Assembly: GCA_965662045.1 (NCBI GenBank)
Contig: CBFIGE010000005.1
Span: 62,001 to 126,000, forward strand
DNA length: 64,000 nucleotides
From: UBA3478 sp965662045
Lineage (GTDB): Bacteria; Bacteroidota; Bacteroidia; Flavobacteriales; Flavobacteriaceae
Direction: 5' to 3'
In this document: piece after piece, positions 9,492-17,588 of the stretch
How positions within the stretch are numbered: position 1 is the stretch's first letter
How the letters are laid out: the number at the start of each line of letters is the position of its first letter
Translations under genes and position numbers: made by a program
Notes under the pieces: model-generated
Databases searched by the model: none
The model's input: the letters and a program-made list of their open reading frames with translations, nothing else
What the model was told of the DNA's origin: nothing

Positions 9492-11150
9492 ATGAGCAAT
9501 GTCGATTGGATTGTTCTTTGTTTAACACTGACCTTTATAGTTGTTTACGGCATGTATAAAAGCACCTCAAAAGCGAGTGCAGAAAATTATTTGCGAGGTA
9601 AAGAAGGTAGTAAATGGTGGACTATTGGCCTTTCGGTAATGGCTACCCAGGCTAGTGCCATAACGTTTTTGTCTACCCCAGGGCAAGCTTTTCACGATGG
9701 TTTGGGATTTGTTCAGTTTTATTTTGGACTTCCCATTGCCATGGTTGTTATATCAAAATTCTTTGTACCCTATTATTTCAAACAAAATGTATTTACTGCT
9801 TATGAGCTCTTGGAAAATAGGTTTGATAAATCTACACGAACCCTTACAGCGATTTTATTTTTAATTCAAAGGGGAATGGCTGCCGGAATAACCATTTTTG
9901 CCCCTTCGATTATTCTTTCAGCGGTCTTGGGATGGGATTTGAGGCTTCTCAATATCATAATTGGGTCAATTGTGGTTTTGTACACCGTTGTTGGTGGAAC
10001 AGCTGCGGTCAATATCACCCAAAAGCAACAGATGACTGTCATTTTTACAGGTCTACTTTTTGTTTTTTTCTACCTATTTCAACTCATGCCAAATTACGTC
10101 TCTAGCAATCGTATTTTTGAAATTGCGCAACTAAATTCAAAACTCAACGCTTTTGACTTTAGCCTAGACCCAAAAAATAGATACACTTTTTGGAGCGGTA
10201 TAACAGGTGGATTCTTTTTAGCTCTTGCTTATTTTGGAACAGATCAAAGTCAAGTACAGCGTTATTTATCTGGGAACTCTGTAAAAGAAAGTCAGTGGGG
10301 TTTATTTTTTAATGGAATCTTTAAAATCCCTCTTCAACTTTTTATACTATTTATCGGTGTATTGGTTTTTGTTTTCTATCAGTTCAATTCAAGTCCACTT
10401 CACTTTAATCCTTCGGTTGAGAAAATGATTCAGAACTCCACCTATGCTTCAGACTATTCAACGCTTCAAAACGAATACGAGCAGATTGAATTGAAGAGAC
10501 ATAAGATTTATGCCTCTACGTTACGTCTTGAAGATCAACAAGAGGAATTACTCGCCTTGAATGCAGCTGAAAAAGAATTGAGAATACAGACTAAAGAAAT
10601 GGCAACCCAAATAGATGAGGAGGCTTTAGTGAACGACAAAGATTATGTATTTATACATTTTATTTTAACTCAATTACCCATTGGACTTATCGGATTACTA
10701 CTGGCGGTTATTTTATCTGCTGCAATGTCTTCAACCGCCTCAGAATTAAATGCCTTAGGTGTCACCACAGCTGTTGATATTTATGGTCGACATGCAGGCA
10801 AAAAAATGACCAAAGAAGGTCTGGCCAAAAGAACCAAAGTTTTTACTTTTTTATGGGGAATAGTCGCCATTTTTATTGCGAGTATCGCGAACTTATTCGA
10901 TAATCTCATTCAATTAGTGAATATCATCGGATCACTTTTTTATGGAAATGTTCTTGGAATTTTTCTTGTGGCCTTCTTTTTAAAACACGTAAAAGCAACA
11001 GCGGTATTTTATGCTGCAATTTTAACACAAATTGTAGTCTTTGTCATATATTTTGTGGACGCTGTAGGTTACCTATGGCTCAATGCAATTGGTTGCCTAT
11101 TTTTAGTAATAACAGCCTCAAGCTTACAATTCATTTCAAAAAGAAACTAG
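9492..11150 (+). CDS. Sodium:solute symporter (SSS family)
   Basis: A 552-residue integral membrane transporter of the SSS/SGLT family (LeuT fold), using the sodium gradient to import a sugar, amino acid or related solute. Typical early motifs are seen: GLSVMATQASAITFLSTPGQ (sodium-binding region of helix 1) and the GGTAAV loop. About 13 hydrophobic segments are present. Between the middle helices is a charged, helical, coiled-coil-like insertion around residues 305-380, rich in Glu, Gln and Lys; similar inserts occur in other Bacteroidota SSS transporters. It follows the secreted PIG-L gene by two bases, so the two are almost certainly co-transcribed and probably share a substrate. Confidence 0.9.
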   Translation: MSNVDWIVLCLTLTFIVVYGMYKSTSKASAENYLRGKEGSKWWTIGLSVMATQASAITFLSTPGQAFHDGLGFVQFYFGLPIAMVVISKFFVPYYFKQNVFTAYELLENRFDKSTRTLTAILFLIQRGMAAGITIFAPSIILSAVLGWDLRLLNIIIGSIVVLYTVVGGTAAVNITQKQQMTVIFTGLLFVFFYLFQLMPNYVSSNRIFEIAQLNSKLNAFDFSLDPKNRYTFWSGITGGFFLALAYFGTDQSQVQRYLSGNSVKESQWGLFFNGIFKIPLQLFILFIGVLVFVFYQFNSSPLHFNPSVEKMIQNSTYASDYSTLQNEYEQIELKRHKIYASTLRLEDQQEELLALNAAEKELRIQTKEMATQIDEEALVNDKDYVFIHFILTQLPIGLIGLLLAVILSAAMSSTASELNALGVTTAVDIYGRHAGKKMTKEGLAKRTKVFTFLWGIVAIFIASIANLFDNLIQLVNIIGSLFYGNVLGIFLVAFFLKHVKATAVFYAAILTQIVVFVIYFVDAVGYLWLNAIGCLFLVITASSLQFISKRN

Positions 11151-11161
11151 AATAGTGGTTT

Positions 11162-12004
11162 TTATTGATTTGTAGCTATAAAAGCATTATTCATACGAAC
11201 ATAATCCATATTACCAGCGAGCTCGGCAATTTCCAAAGAAGTTTCTGCGGCTTTTAGTGCGGAGGGCATATCTCCTAAATCTTTGTAAATCAATGATTTT
11301 AATCGATACATCCAATAAGCATTGGTATTGCCTTCAGTTGCGGTATCAATCCAAAATTTAGCAAGAGAAAGGTCTAGTTTTTCTGCATGATAGTATTGAG
11401 CCGCTCTATAGTAATCAGATGCAGACGGATTGGTATTCAATACTTTGACTATAGAGGCAACAGCTATTTCTTTTGTCATTAATTGAATCGGGATTTGTAC
11501 TAAAGTAGTATCCCAATGTAGGTTTAAACTGCAGGAATTATTGGTTATATCACCAATATATATAGATAAACTCTCTTCTAAATGATTGATTTCTTTGGGC
11601 GTAGCTTCAATCCGCAAAGCCACCATTTCTTCTTTAAAATCAGCAGGAAGTCCCCAATTGTCTGTTGTGTTATAAAAGAGTATTTCCCACTTATCTTTTG
11701 CTGGAATGGTGTATAAACTATACGATCCTTTTGTCAACTTATGCTCGCCAAACATAATATCCTCACTTAAACGAATTAAAGTATTTTCATTTGCTCCTGT
11801 TCTCCACAGCTCTCCATAAGGTACCAGGTTACCAAAAATAGCTCTACCCCTTTTTGCTGGTCTAGCATATTCGATAGTGAAATCGGTTAAACCCGCTTGT
11901 TGAAAAATTTTCGTTTTAGGACTTGGAGCTGGAGTACGCAATTGACTATAAAGAAAAGTAGAAATACTCATACTCAAAAGCAATGCGAAAAGTGTCTTTT
12001 TCAT
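11162..12004 (-). CDS. Secreted DUF2911 domain protein
   Basis: A 280-residue exported protein. I start at ATG 12004 (MKKTLFALLLSMSIS...), which gives a clean signal peptide; an in-frame start 33 bases upstream would bury it. Residues about 20-165 match DUF2911 (PSPKTKIFQQAGLTDFTIEY, RPAKRGRAIFGNLVPYGELW), a beta-rich domain of unknown function common in Bacteroidota. The last 90 residues read like helical tetratricopeptide-type repeats (ASDYYRAAQYYHAEKLDLSLA, then MPSALKAAETSLEIAE). The gene converges with the symporter 12 bases away and diverges from the SRPBCC gene. Function is unknown. Confidence 0.85.
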   Translation of the reverse strand: MKKTLFALLLSMSISTFLYSQLRTPAPSPKTKIFQQAGLTDFTIEYARPAKRGRAIFGNLVPYGELWRTGANENTLIRLSEDIMFGEHKLTKGSYSLYTIPAKDKWEILFYNTTDNWGLPADFKEEMVALRIEATPKEINHLEESLSIYIGDITNNSCSLNLHWDTTLVQIPIQLMTKEIAVASIVKVLNTNPSASDYYRAAQYYHAEKLDLSLAKFWIDTATEGNTNAYWMYRLKSLIYKDLGDMPSALKAAETSLEIAELAGNMDYVRMNNAFIATNQ

Positions 12005-12085
12005 GTCTTTATTTGTTGATAATTGTAAAAGTAGCACATTTTAAAATTCATTTTGTTTAATTTTTTTACAATATCTTTGAACAAT

Positions 12086-12592
12086 ATGCCGTACGAATTA
12101 CACGTTAAACAACTCGTTAATTGCTCACAAACTAAAGCATGGAATTTTCTATGTGATGTTGATAATTTAGCAACCTTAACTCCCTCTTTTCTGCATTTTC
12201 AAACGCAGTATAAATCTCACGACAAGGTTAAAAATGGAGTTGTTTTTGTTCACAAAATCAAACCTTTTTCTATAATAGGTTTGACATGGACCTCTTATAT
12301 CACGCAATATGAACATGGATATTCATTCAGTGATATTCAATTAGATGGCCCTTACAAAACGTGGATTCACCAACATATTGTTGAGAATCACCAAGGGAAA
12401 GGGTGCTTTGTTACTGACAAGGTGCTATTTAGTCTGAAGTTTGGGCCACTGAATTCACTCCTTTACGCTCTTGTTGTAAAACCTAGTATTCTAAAAGCAT
12501 TCGAATTTAGACGACAAGAGATAGAAATGCTCTTCAATACAAAAACGGACTTTCAACAAAACTATGCACTACACTTAAAGAAAATTAAATGA
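12086..12592 (+). CDS. SRPBCC-fold ligand-binding protein of the photolyase operon
   Basis: A 168-residue START/SRPBCC-like protein (MPYELHVKQLVNCSQTKAW), the fold that builds a hydrophobic pocket for lipids or aromatic ligands. I use ATG 12086; an upstream in-frame ATG would add 11 residues of unlikely composition. It overlaps the SDR gene by four bases (ATGA), which in turn overlaps the photolyase gene by one base. SRPBCC-SDR-photolyase/cryptochrome trios are familiar in Bacteroidota and are usually linked to light or oxidative stress. The ligand is unknown. Confidence 0.85.
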   Translation: MPYELHVKQLVNCSQTKAWNFLCDVDNLATLTPSFLHFQTQYKSHDKVKNGVVFVHKIKPFSIIGLTWTSYITQYEHGYSFSDIQLDGPYKTWIHQHIVENHQGKGCFVTDKVLFSLKFGPLNSLLYALVVKPSILKAFEFRRQEIEMLFNTKTDFQQNYALHLKKIK

Positions 12593-13278
12593 AAACATTT
12601 GTCATTATTGGTTCAACTACTGGAATTGGATTGAGTATAACCAAAAAATTGGTTCAAAATAATCGAGTTTTTGGAATATCCCGAAGAGAATTTTCAGAAT
12701 TTAACCATACCAACTACACCCATTTCTCTTTTGACGTTTTACAAGGCTCATGGGAAAACATTCCTTTTCCAGAACAAATTGATGGTTTAGTCTACTGTCC
12801 GGGAAGTATTCAATTAAAGCCTCTTAAAATGCTCACTGACAAAGTCATTCGTGAAGACATGGAAATCAATTTCTTTGGAGCCATTAATTGCATTAAAGCC
12901 GTTAGTGATCGTCTACAACAAAACTCAAGCATGCTTCTTTTTTCAACGGTTGCCGTGCAACAGGGTATGCCATTTCACGCAAGTATTGCTTCTGCTAAAG
13001 GAGCCATTGAAGGTCTTACTAGATCACTTGCTGCAGAATTCGCTCCTAAGGTAAGAGTAAATGCTATTGCACCATCTATTGTAGATACACCTCTGGCCAA
13101 AAGATTACTAAATAATGATCGCAAACGTGAACTTATTTCAGACAAACATCCCTTAAAGCGTGTGGGTGAAGTAGACGATATTTCTGAATTGGCGTGTTTT
13201 TTACTCAGTCCATCAGCCTCTTGGATTACAGGGCAAATTATTGGTGTTGACGGAGGTAAATCTAGTATTAGTTTGTGA
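12589..13278 (+). CDS. Atypical short-chain dehydrogenase/reductase without the catalytic Tyr
   Basis: A 229-residue SDR-fold protein. The N-terminal nucleotide-binding loop IIGSTTGIG is intact and the C-terminal WITGQIIGVDGG is typical. At the active site, Ser119 (LLFSTVAV) and Lys137 are present, but the YxxxK tyrosine is Ile133 (sequence HASIASAKGAIEG). As I recall, homologues in photolyase-linked clusters share this change, so it is probably a family trait, not a mutation. The protein may bind NAD(P) or a redox ligand without classical SDR catalysis. It is translationally coupled to its neighbours on both sides. Confidence 0.88.
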   Translation: MKTFVIIGSTTGIGLSITKKLVQNNRVFGISRREFSEFNHTNYTHFSFDVLQGSWENIPFPEQIDGLVYCPGSIQLKPLKMLTDKVIREDMEINFFGAINCIKAVSDRLQQNSSMLLFSTVAVQQGMPFHASIASAKGAIEGLTRSLAAEFAPKVRVNAIAPSIVDTPLAKRLLNNDRKRELISDKHPLKRVGEVDDISELACFLLSPSASWITGQIIGVDGGKSSISL

Positions 13279-14588
13279 TGACCAAGACAACTATCGTTTG
13301 GTTGCGCAGAGATTTGCGCATAGAAGACAACACCGCCCTAAATAACGCATTGGCTAGAGAAAAAAATGTACAGCTCCTTTTTATTTTCGATGCTGCAATT
13401 TTAGATCGATTAGAAAAAGACGATACACGCGTTAGTTTTATTTTCGAACAACTTCTTGCTATAAATGAAAAAGTTCAAAAGAAAGGCTCTTCTGTGCTTA
13501 TTCGCTATGGTTCTCCAAAAGACGTATTCAGTGAACTCCATCATGAAATAGGTCTGAACTCGATTTACATCAATCACGACTATGAGCCCTACGCTATTGA
13601 CAGGGATCAAAAGATAGCAGATTGGGCAAATCAACAAAGAATACAATTTAACAGCAGTAAAGACCAAGTGATTTTTGAAAAAAATGATGTACTCAAAGAC
13701 GATGGTAATCCATATGTGGTCTTTACACCCTATAAACGAAAATGGATTCAGCACTTTGAGTCTCTACCCACTTACGTTCAAAATCAAAAAGACAATTGGT
13801 CTAACTTAAGGCCTGTGCAAGAAGATGAGAATAATATTACTAGCCTTAAGGACATCGGTTTTGAACCTACAACAGCTACATTACAAGAGTTTGACTTGAG
13901 TTTAGAATTAATTGAAACTTACGAAGCGAAGCGTAACTTTCCTGCTGAAAATGGAACCTCACGTATTGGCGTTCACTTAAGATTTGGTACACTTTCTATT
14001 CGAACATTAGTAGAAAAGGCTTATGCGGCTAAAAACCATACTTTTTTAAGTGAATTGATATGGAGGGAATTTTTTATGCAGATTCTATGGCATTTTCCTC
14101 ATACTATTAATCAATCATTTAAACCGAAATACGACCGCATTCAATGGAATAACAATCCTGAAGATTTTGAACGATGGAAATCAGGTACTACTGGATATCC
14201 ATTAGTGGATGCAGGTATGAGAGAACTAAACACCTCAGGATATATGCATAATAGAGTGAGAATGCTTTGTGCTAGCTTTTTGTGTAAACATTTACTTATC
14301 GATTGGAGATGGGGAGAGGCCTATTTTGCATCAAAACTATTGGACTTTGAACTTGCAAGCAATGTAGGTAATTGGCAATGGGCTGCAGGAAGTGGTGTTG
14401 ATGCTGCTCCTTACTTTAGAATATTTAACCCGGAATCTCAGATTAAAAAATTTGACCAACGACTGGCATACATTTCAAAATGGGTGCCCGATTTTCAAGA
14501 ACTCACCTACCCCCAACCCATTGTCGAACACAAATGGGCAAGAGAGCGTTGTTTAAAGGTGTATAAAGAATCTCTAGTGTCCTTGTAA
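13278..14588 (+). CDS. phr: Cryptochrome/photolyase family DNA repair enzyme
   Basis: A 436-residue FAD-dependent, light-driven enzyme that splits UV-induced pyrimidine dimers. The N-terminal antenna domain begins TTIVWLRRDLRIEDN. The C-terminal FAD domain shows SELIWREFF, TGYPLVDAGMRELN, GYMHNRVRM and the ELASNVGNWQWAAGSG stretch, as in class I CPD photolyases. The length is usual for that class, and the C-terminal cryptochrome extension is absent. The ATG overlaps the SDR stop codon by one base (TGATG), giving tight coupling. A cryptochrome-like signalling role cannot be excluded. A BLUF light sensor is encoded 2.6 kb downstream. Confidence 0.93.
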   Translation: MTKTTIVWLRRDLRIEDNTALNNALAREKNVQLLFIFDAAILDRLEKDDTRVSFIFEQLLAINEKVQKKGSSVLIRYGSPKDVFSELHHEIGLNSIYINHDYEPYAIDRDQKIADWANQQRIQFNSSKDQVIFEKNDVLKDDGNPYVVFTPYKRKWIQHFESLPTYVQNQKDNWSNLRPVQEDENNITSLKDIGFEPTTATLQEFDLSLELIETYEAKRNFPAENGTSRIGVHLRFGTLSIRTLVEKAYAAKNHTFLSELIWREFFMQILWHFPHTINQSFKPKYDRIQWNNNPEDFERWKSGTTGYPLVDAGMRELNTSGYMHNRVRMLCASFLCKHLLIDWRWGEAYFASKLLDFELASNVGNWQWAAGSGVDAAPYFRIFNPESQIKKFDQRLAYISKWVPDFQELTYPQPIVEHKWARERCLKVYKESLVSL

Positions 14589-14620
14589 TTTTGTAAATTC
14601 AGTGTCTTTTACAGCATATT

Positions 14621-16054
14621 ATGAAAAATATCTACATTATTCTTCTTGCTTTATTGGTGCTGCCTTTTTCAGTGCAGGGTCAAAAATTAAGCAAGCACAA
14701 AAAAGAAATTATCAATTCTATTGAAAAGCATTCTGATAATCTAATAGCCATAAGTGATTCTATTTGGGCCTATGCTGAGACTGCTTTTAATGAGACGAAC
14801 TCCTCAAAATTACTCTCAGACTATGCCGAACGTCAGGGGTTTAAGGTAGTAAAAGGTGTTGCAGGCATGCCTACAGCATTTGTGGCGACCTATGGAAATG
14901 GTTCTCCAGTAATCAGTGTACTTGGTGAATTTGACGCTCTACCTGGAATTTCGCAAAAGGTCAGTCCCGTTAAAGAGGCGCTTAACGAAGGAGATGCTGG
15001 ACATGGATGTGGCCATAATCTATTTGGAACAGCTTCCTTAGGTGCTGCAATTGCGGTAAAAGAGCTTATTGAGGCTGGAAAAATCAAGGGTACAGTTAAG
15101 TTTATGGGTACTCCTGCCGAAGAGAAGTTTTTCGGAAAAATATGGATGGTCAATGAAGGTATTTGGAACGATGTAGATGTTAACGTCAGTTGGCATCCCT
15201 CTGCTAAAATTGAAGCTGATGTGCAGTCTACATTGGCTTTAGTTGACTTTAAGGTCGAGTTTTTTGGTCAAACAGCTCATGCTTCAGCTGATCCTTGGAA
15301 TGGAAGATCGGCTTCTGATGCGCTTGAATTATATGCATCTGGTATTAATTATTATAGAGAACACATCAAACCAAGCGTTCGAATTCATTATCACATTCAA
15401 GATGGTGGTCAGGTTGTGAATGTGGTTCCAGATTATTCAAAACTTTGGGTTCGTGTTAGAGACTCTAATAGGGATGGAATGATTCCAGTTTACGAACGAG
15501 TTAAAGAAATGGCAGAAGGTGCTGCAATTTTAGCAAACGTCGATTACAAGATTTCATTAATCTCAGGGATCTATGAAGTTCTTGTCAATAGAAGGGGTGG
15601 AGAAATCATGCAAAATAATTTAGAAATATTAGGGCCTATATCCTATACTGAAGAGGAAATTGCGTTCGGAAAGAAGATTCAGATAGCCACAGAGAAGCCA
15701 CAACTAGGCATAGATGGTACTATTCACCCATTATTAGATACTCGAGAAAACCCTGGAGGCGGCTCTACAGATGTGGGCGACGTAAGTTGGAATGTGGCCA
15801 ATATAAATTTAGGAGTAACCACTGCTCCTATAGATACTCCATGGCACTCTTGGGCTGTTGTCTCTTGTGCAGGAATGAGTATAGGTCACAAGGGTATGCT
15901 TTATGCTGCAAAAGCAATGAGCATGACAATGCTTGATTTATTTAAAAATCCAAAATATGTAGAAGAGGTAAAAGCGGAATATGTAGAGCGCAAAGGAGAT
16001 GCTCAGTATGAGGCGATTATACCTCCTGGTCCACCACCAATTGGTCAACAATAA
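14621..16054 (+). CDS. Secreted M20 family amidohydrolase (AbgB-like)
   Basis: A 477-residue metal-dependent amidohydrolase/peptidase of the M20D group. Residues 1-20 form a signal peptide (ending VQGQ), so it acts in the periplasm. Metal-site motifs are LGEFDALPG, GHGCGHNLFG and PAEEKFFG; the dimerisation domain begins near residue 205 (VEFFGQTAHASADPW). Late motifs GGGSTDVGDVSW and PWHSW supply further ligands. Relatives cleave N-acyl amino acids or p-aminobenzoyl-glutamate. The gene stands alone, 33 bases after the photolyase, and is followed by an intrinsic terminator. Confidence 0.9.
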   Translation: MKNIYIILLALLVLPFSVQGQKLSKHKKEIINSIEKHSDNLIAISDSIWAYAETAFNETNSSKLLSDYAERQGFKVVKGVAGMPTAFVATYGNGSPVISVLGEFDALPGISQKVSPVKEALNEGDAGHGCGHNLFGTASLGAAIAVKELIEAGKIKGTVKFMGTPAEEKFFGKIWMVNEGIWNDVDVNVSWHPSAKIEADVQSTLALVDFKVEFFGQTAHASADPWNGRSASDALELYASGINYYREHIKPSVRIHYHIQDGGQVVNVVPDYSKLWVRVRDSNRDGMIPVYERVKEMAEGAAILANVDYKISLISGIYEVLVNRRGGEIMQNNLEILGPISYTEEEIAFGKKIQIATEKPQLGIDGTIHPLLDTRENPGGGSTDVGDVSWNVANINLGVTTAPIDTPWHSWAVVSCAGMSIGHKGMLYAAKAMSMTMLDLFKNPKYVEEVKAEYVERKGDAQYEAIIPPGPPPIGQQ

Positions 16055-16060
16055 CGCTAA

Positions 16061-16090
16061 GAGCACAGCATTTTGATGTGCTTATTTTTT
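16061..16090 (+). terminator. Intrinsic terminator after the M20 gene
   Basis: An inverted repeat AGCACAGCA / TGATGTGCT (one mismatch, loop TTT) starts eight bases after the M20 stop codon and is followed by TATTTTTT. This probably ends the transcription unit that begins with the SRPBCC or M20 gene. Confidence 0.65.
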
Positions 16091-16103
16091 ACTTTTAAAA
16101 GCT

Positions 16104-17090
16104 ATGAAATTAACACCTTTACAAAAAGGAGTGCCTTGGCCTACTCAAGATCCCTTTCTATTTTGCGTTCATCATTTAGATCATTACCCATCAGGAAATG
16201 AGCATATGGGTGTTGACAAAGAACTTCTTCTGGGTAGAAGTATAGGAAGTGATTTTGACCCAAATCACGAATGGCGAATGTATCACGGCTCATCGGTTCC
16301 CGGTTTTCCAGCCCATCCGCACTGTGGATTTGAAACCATAACTTTTGTGCGACAAGGTTATATAGATCACAGCGATTCTCTTGGTGCCGCAGCGCGATTT
16401 GGTGAAGGAGATGTGCAATGGATGACTGCTGGCTCTGGAGTTCAGCACTCAGAAATGTTTCCCTTACTCAACAAAAAGGAATCAAATACGTTAGAGCTTT
16501 TTCAAATATGGTTAAATCTACCTAAAAAAGCTAAATCCGTCCCGCCCTATTTTCAAATGCTTTGGGAACATGAAATCCCTAAATTCAACTTAAACGGTAT
16601 TAAAATAGAACTCATATATGGTTCTCTCGAAACCCTAAAACAACAGAAATGCCCTCCAGATTCTTGGGCTGCTGTAAATGAAAATGAATTATGTGTAGCT
16701 CATTTCCAAATGGATGATGACACAGAATTAACCATTCCTTCTAGTGAAAATTTGGTTATAAAGTCGATATATCTTTATGAAGGAGGTATTGAAATTAACA
16801 AGCAACTCATTACCGATGCTCACCAAATAGTTCTAGATTCTTCTAAGACCTATACAATTTGCTCCAAGCATAAAAGTAAAATACTTTTACTACAATCAAA
16901 GCCTATCAACGAACCGGTAGCCAAATATGGTCCATTTGTTATGAATGAACAAAACGAGATAAATCAAAAAATCAATGAATTTCGTTTAACCTACTTTGGA
17001 GGATGGCCTTGGTCGAAAAATGATCATATACATTCCTCTAATCTTAAACGATTCGCTAAATATCCAGATGGAAAAACTCAAAAGCCATAA
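16104..17090 (+). CDS. Pirin family protein
   Basis: A 328-residue bicupin of the pirin family. The metal site of the N-terminal cupin is visible as PAHPHCGFETITFVRQG and, further on, SGVQHSEMF. Pirins are iron-binding proteins with activities ranging from quercetin oxygenase to redox sensing. At 328 residues it is longer than the common 230-290-residue form, owing to a C-terminal extension (YFGGWPWSKNDHIH). It sits alone between a terminator and the BLUF gene, and its role here is unknown. Confidence 0.88.
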   Translation: MKLTPLQKGVPWPTQDPFLFCVHHLDHYPSGNEHMGVDKELLLGRSIGSDFDPNHEWRMYHGSSVPGFPAHPHCGFETITFVRQGYIDHSDSLGAAARFGEGDVQWMTAGSGVQHSEMFPLLNKKESNTLELFQIWLNLPKKAKSVPPYFQMLWEHEIPKFNLNGIKIELIYGSLETLKQQKCPPDSWAAVNENELCVAHFQMDDDTELTIPSSENLVIKSIYLYEGGIEINKQLITDAHQIVLDSSKTYTICSKHKSKILLLQSKPINEPVAKYGPFVMNEQNEINQKINEFRLTYFGGWPWSKNDHIHSSNLKRFAKYPDGKTQKP

Positions 17091-17153
17091 TTGTTTTATT
17101 CAATAATTTGCATATTTTAGCAGCGTTTAATTGTCTTAACAACACTTATACGT

Positions 17154-17573
17154 ATGTATTCCATTATCTATCGATCATTAGCTAATGATTCGTTTTCATT
17201 ATCTGACATCTATGATATGCTCAGTAAAGCCCGTGAACGAAACTTTAAACAGAATATTACAGGATGTTTATTGTATCACGAAAACGGATTTCTTCAACTC
17301 TTAGAAGGAGAACGAAAAGAAGTACTCTCGTTATATGAGAAAATAAGTGACGACAATCGGCATCACACTGTAGAATTAATTCTAGAGGAAAAACAAAATG
17401 ATCGATTATTTAAGGATTGGAGTATGGCCTTTTTTGAATTTGAAGCTTTTGAATCAAAAGCAGAAATGAAATTGATGCAAATCGATCAGATCTTTAAACA
17501 ATCAAAATCATATGTGGTAAATACTAGTCTCACTAAAACCTTCTTTGATCAAGCAAGAAGTATGCTGTTATAA
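17154..17573 (+). CDS. BLUF-domain blue-light sensor
   Basis: A 139-residue single-domain BLUF protein binding FAD and sensing blue light. The photocycle residues can be placed: Tyr6 (SIIYRS), Asn30 (RERNFKQNITG), Gln48 (GFLQLLEG), and the Trp89/Met91 pair (DWSMAF), so it should be photoactive. There is no fused output domain, so signalling must go through a partner, as in PixD/Slr1694-like short BLUF proteins. It is monocistronic and converges with murA 15 bases away. The photolyase operon nearby makes a light-response role plausible, but no regulator is encoded next to it. Confidence 0.92.
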   Translation: MYSIIYRSLANDSFSLSDIYDMLSKARERNFKQNITGCLLYHENGFLQLLEGERKEVLSLYEKISDDNRHHTVELILEEKQNDRLFKDWSMAFFEFEAFESKAEMKLMQIDQIFKQSKSYVVNTSLTKTFFDQARSMLL

Positions 17574-17588
17574 ATGGCTTAATGTAAA

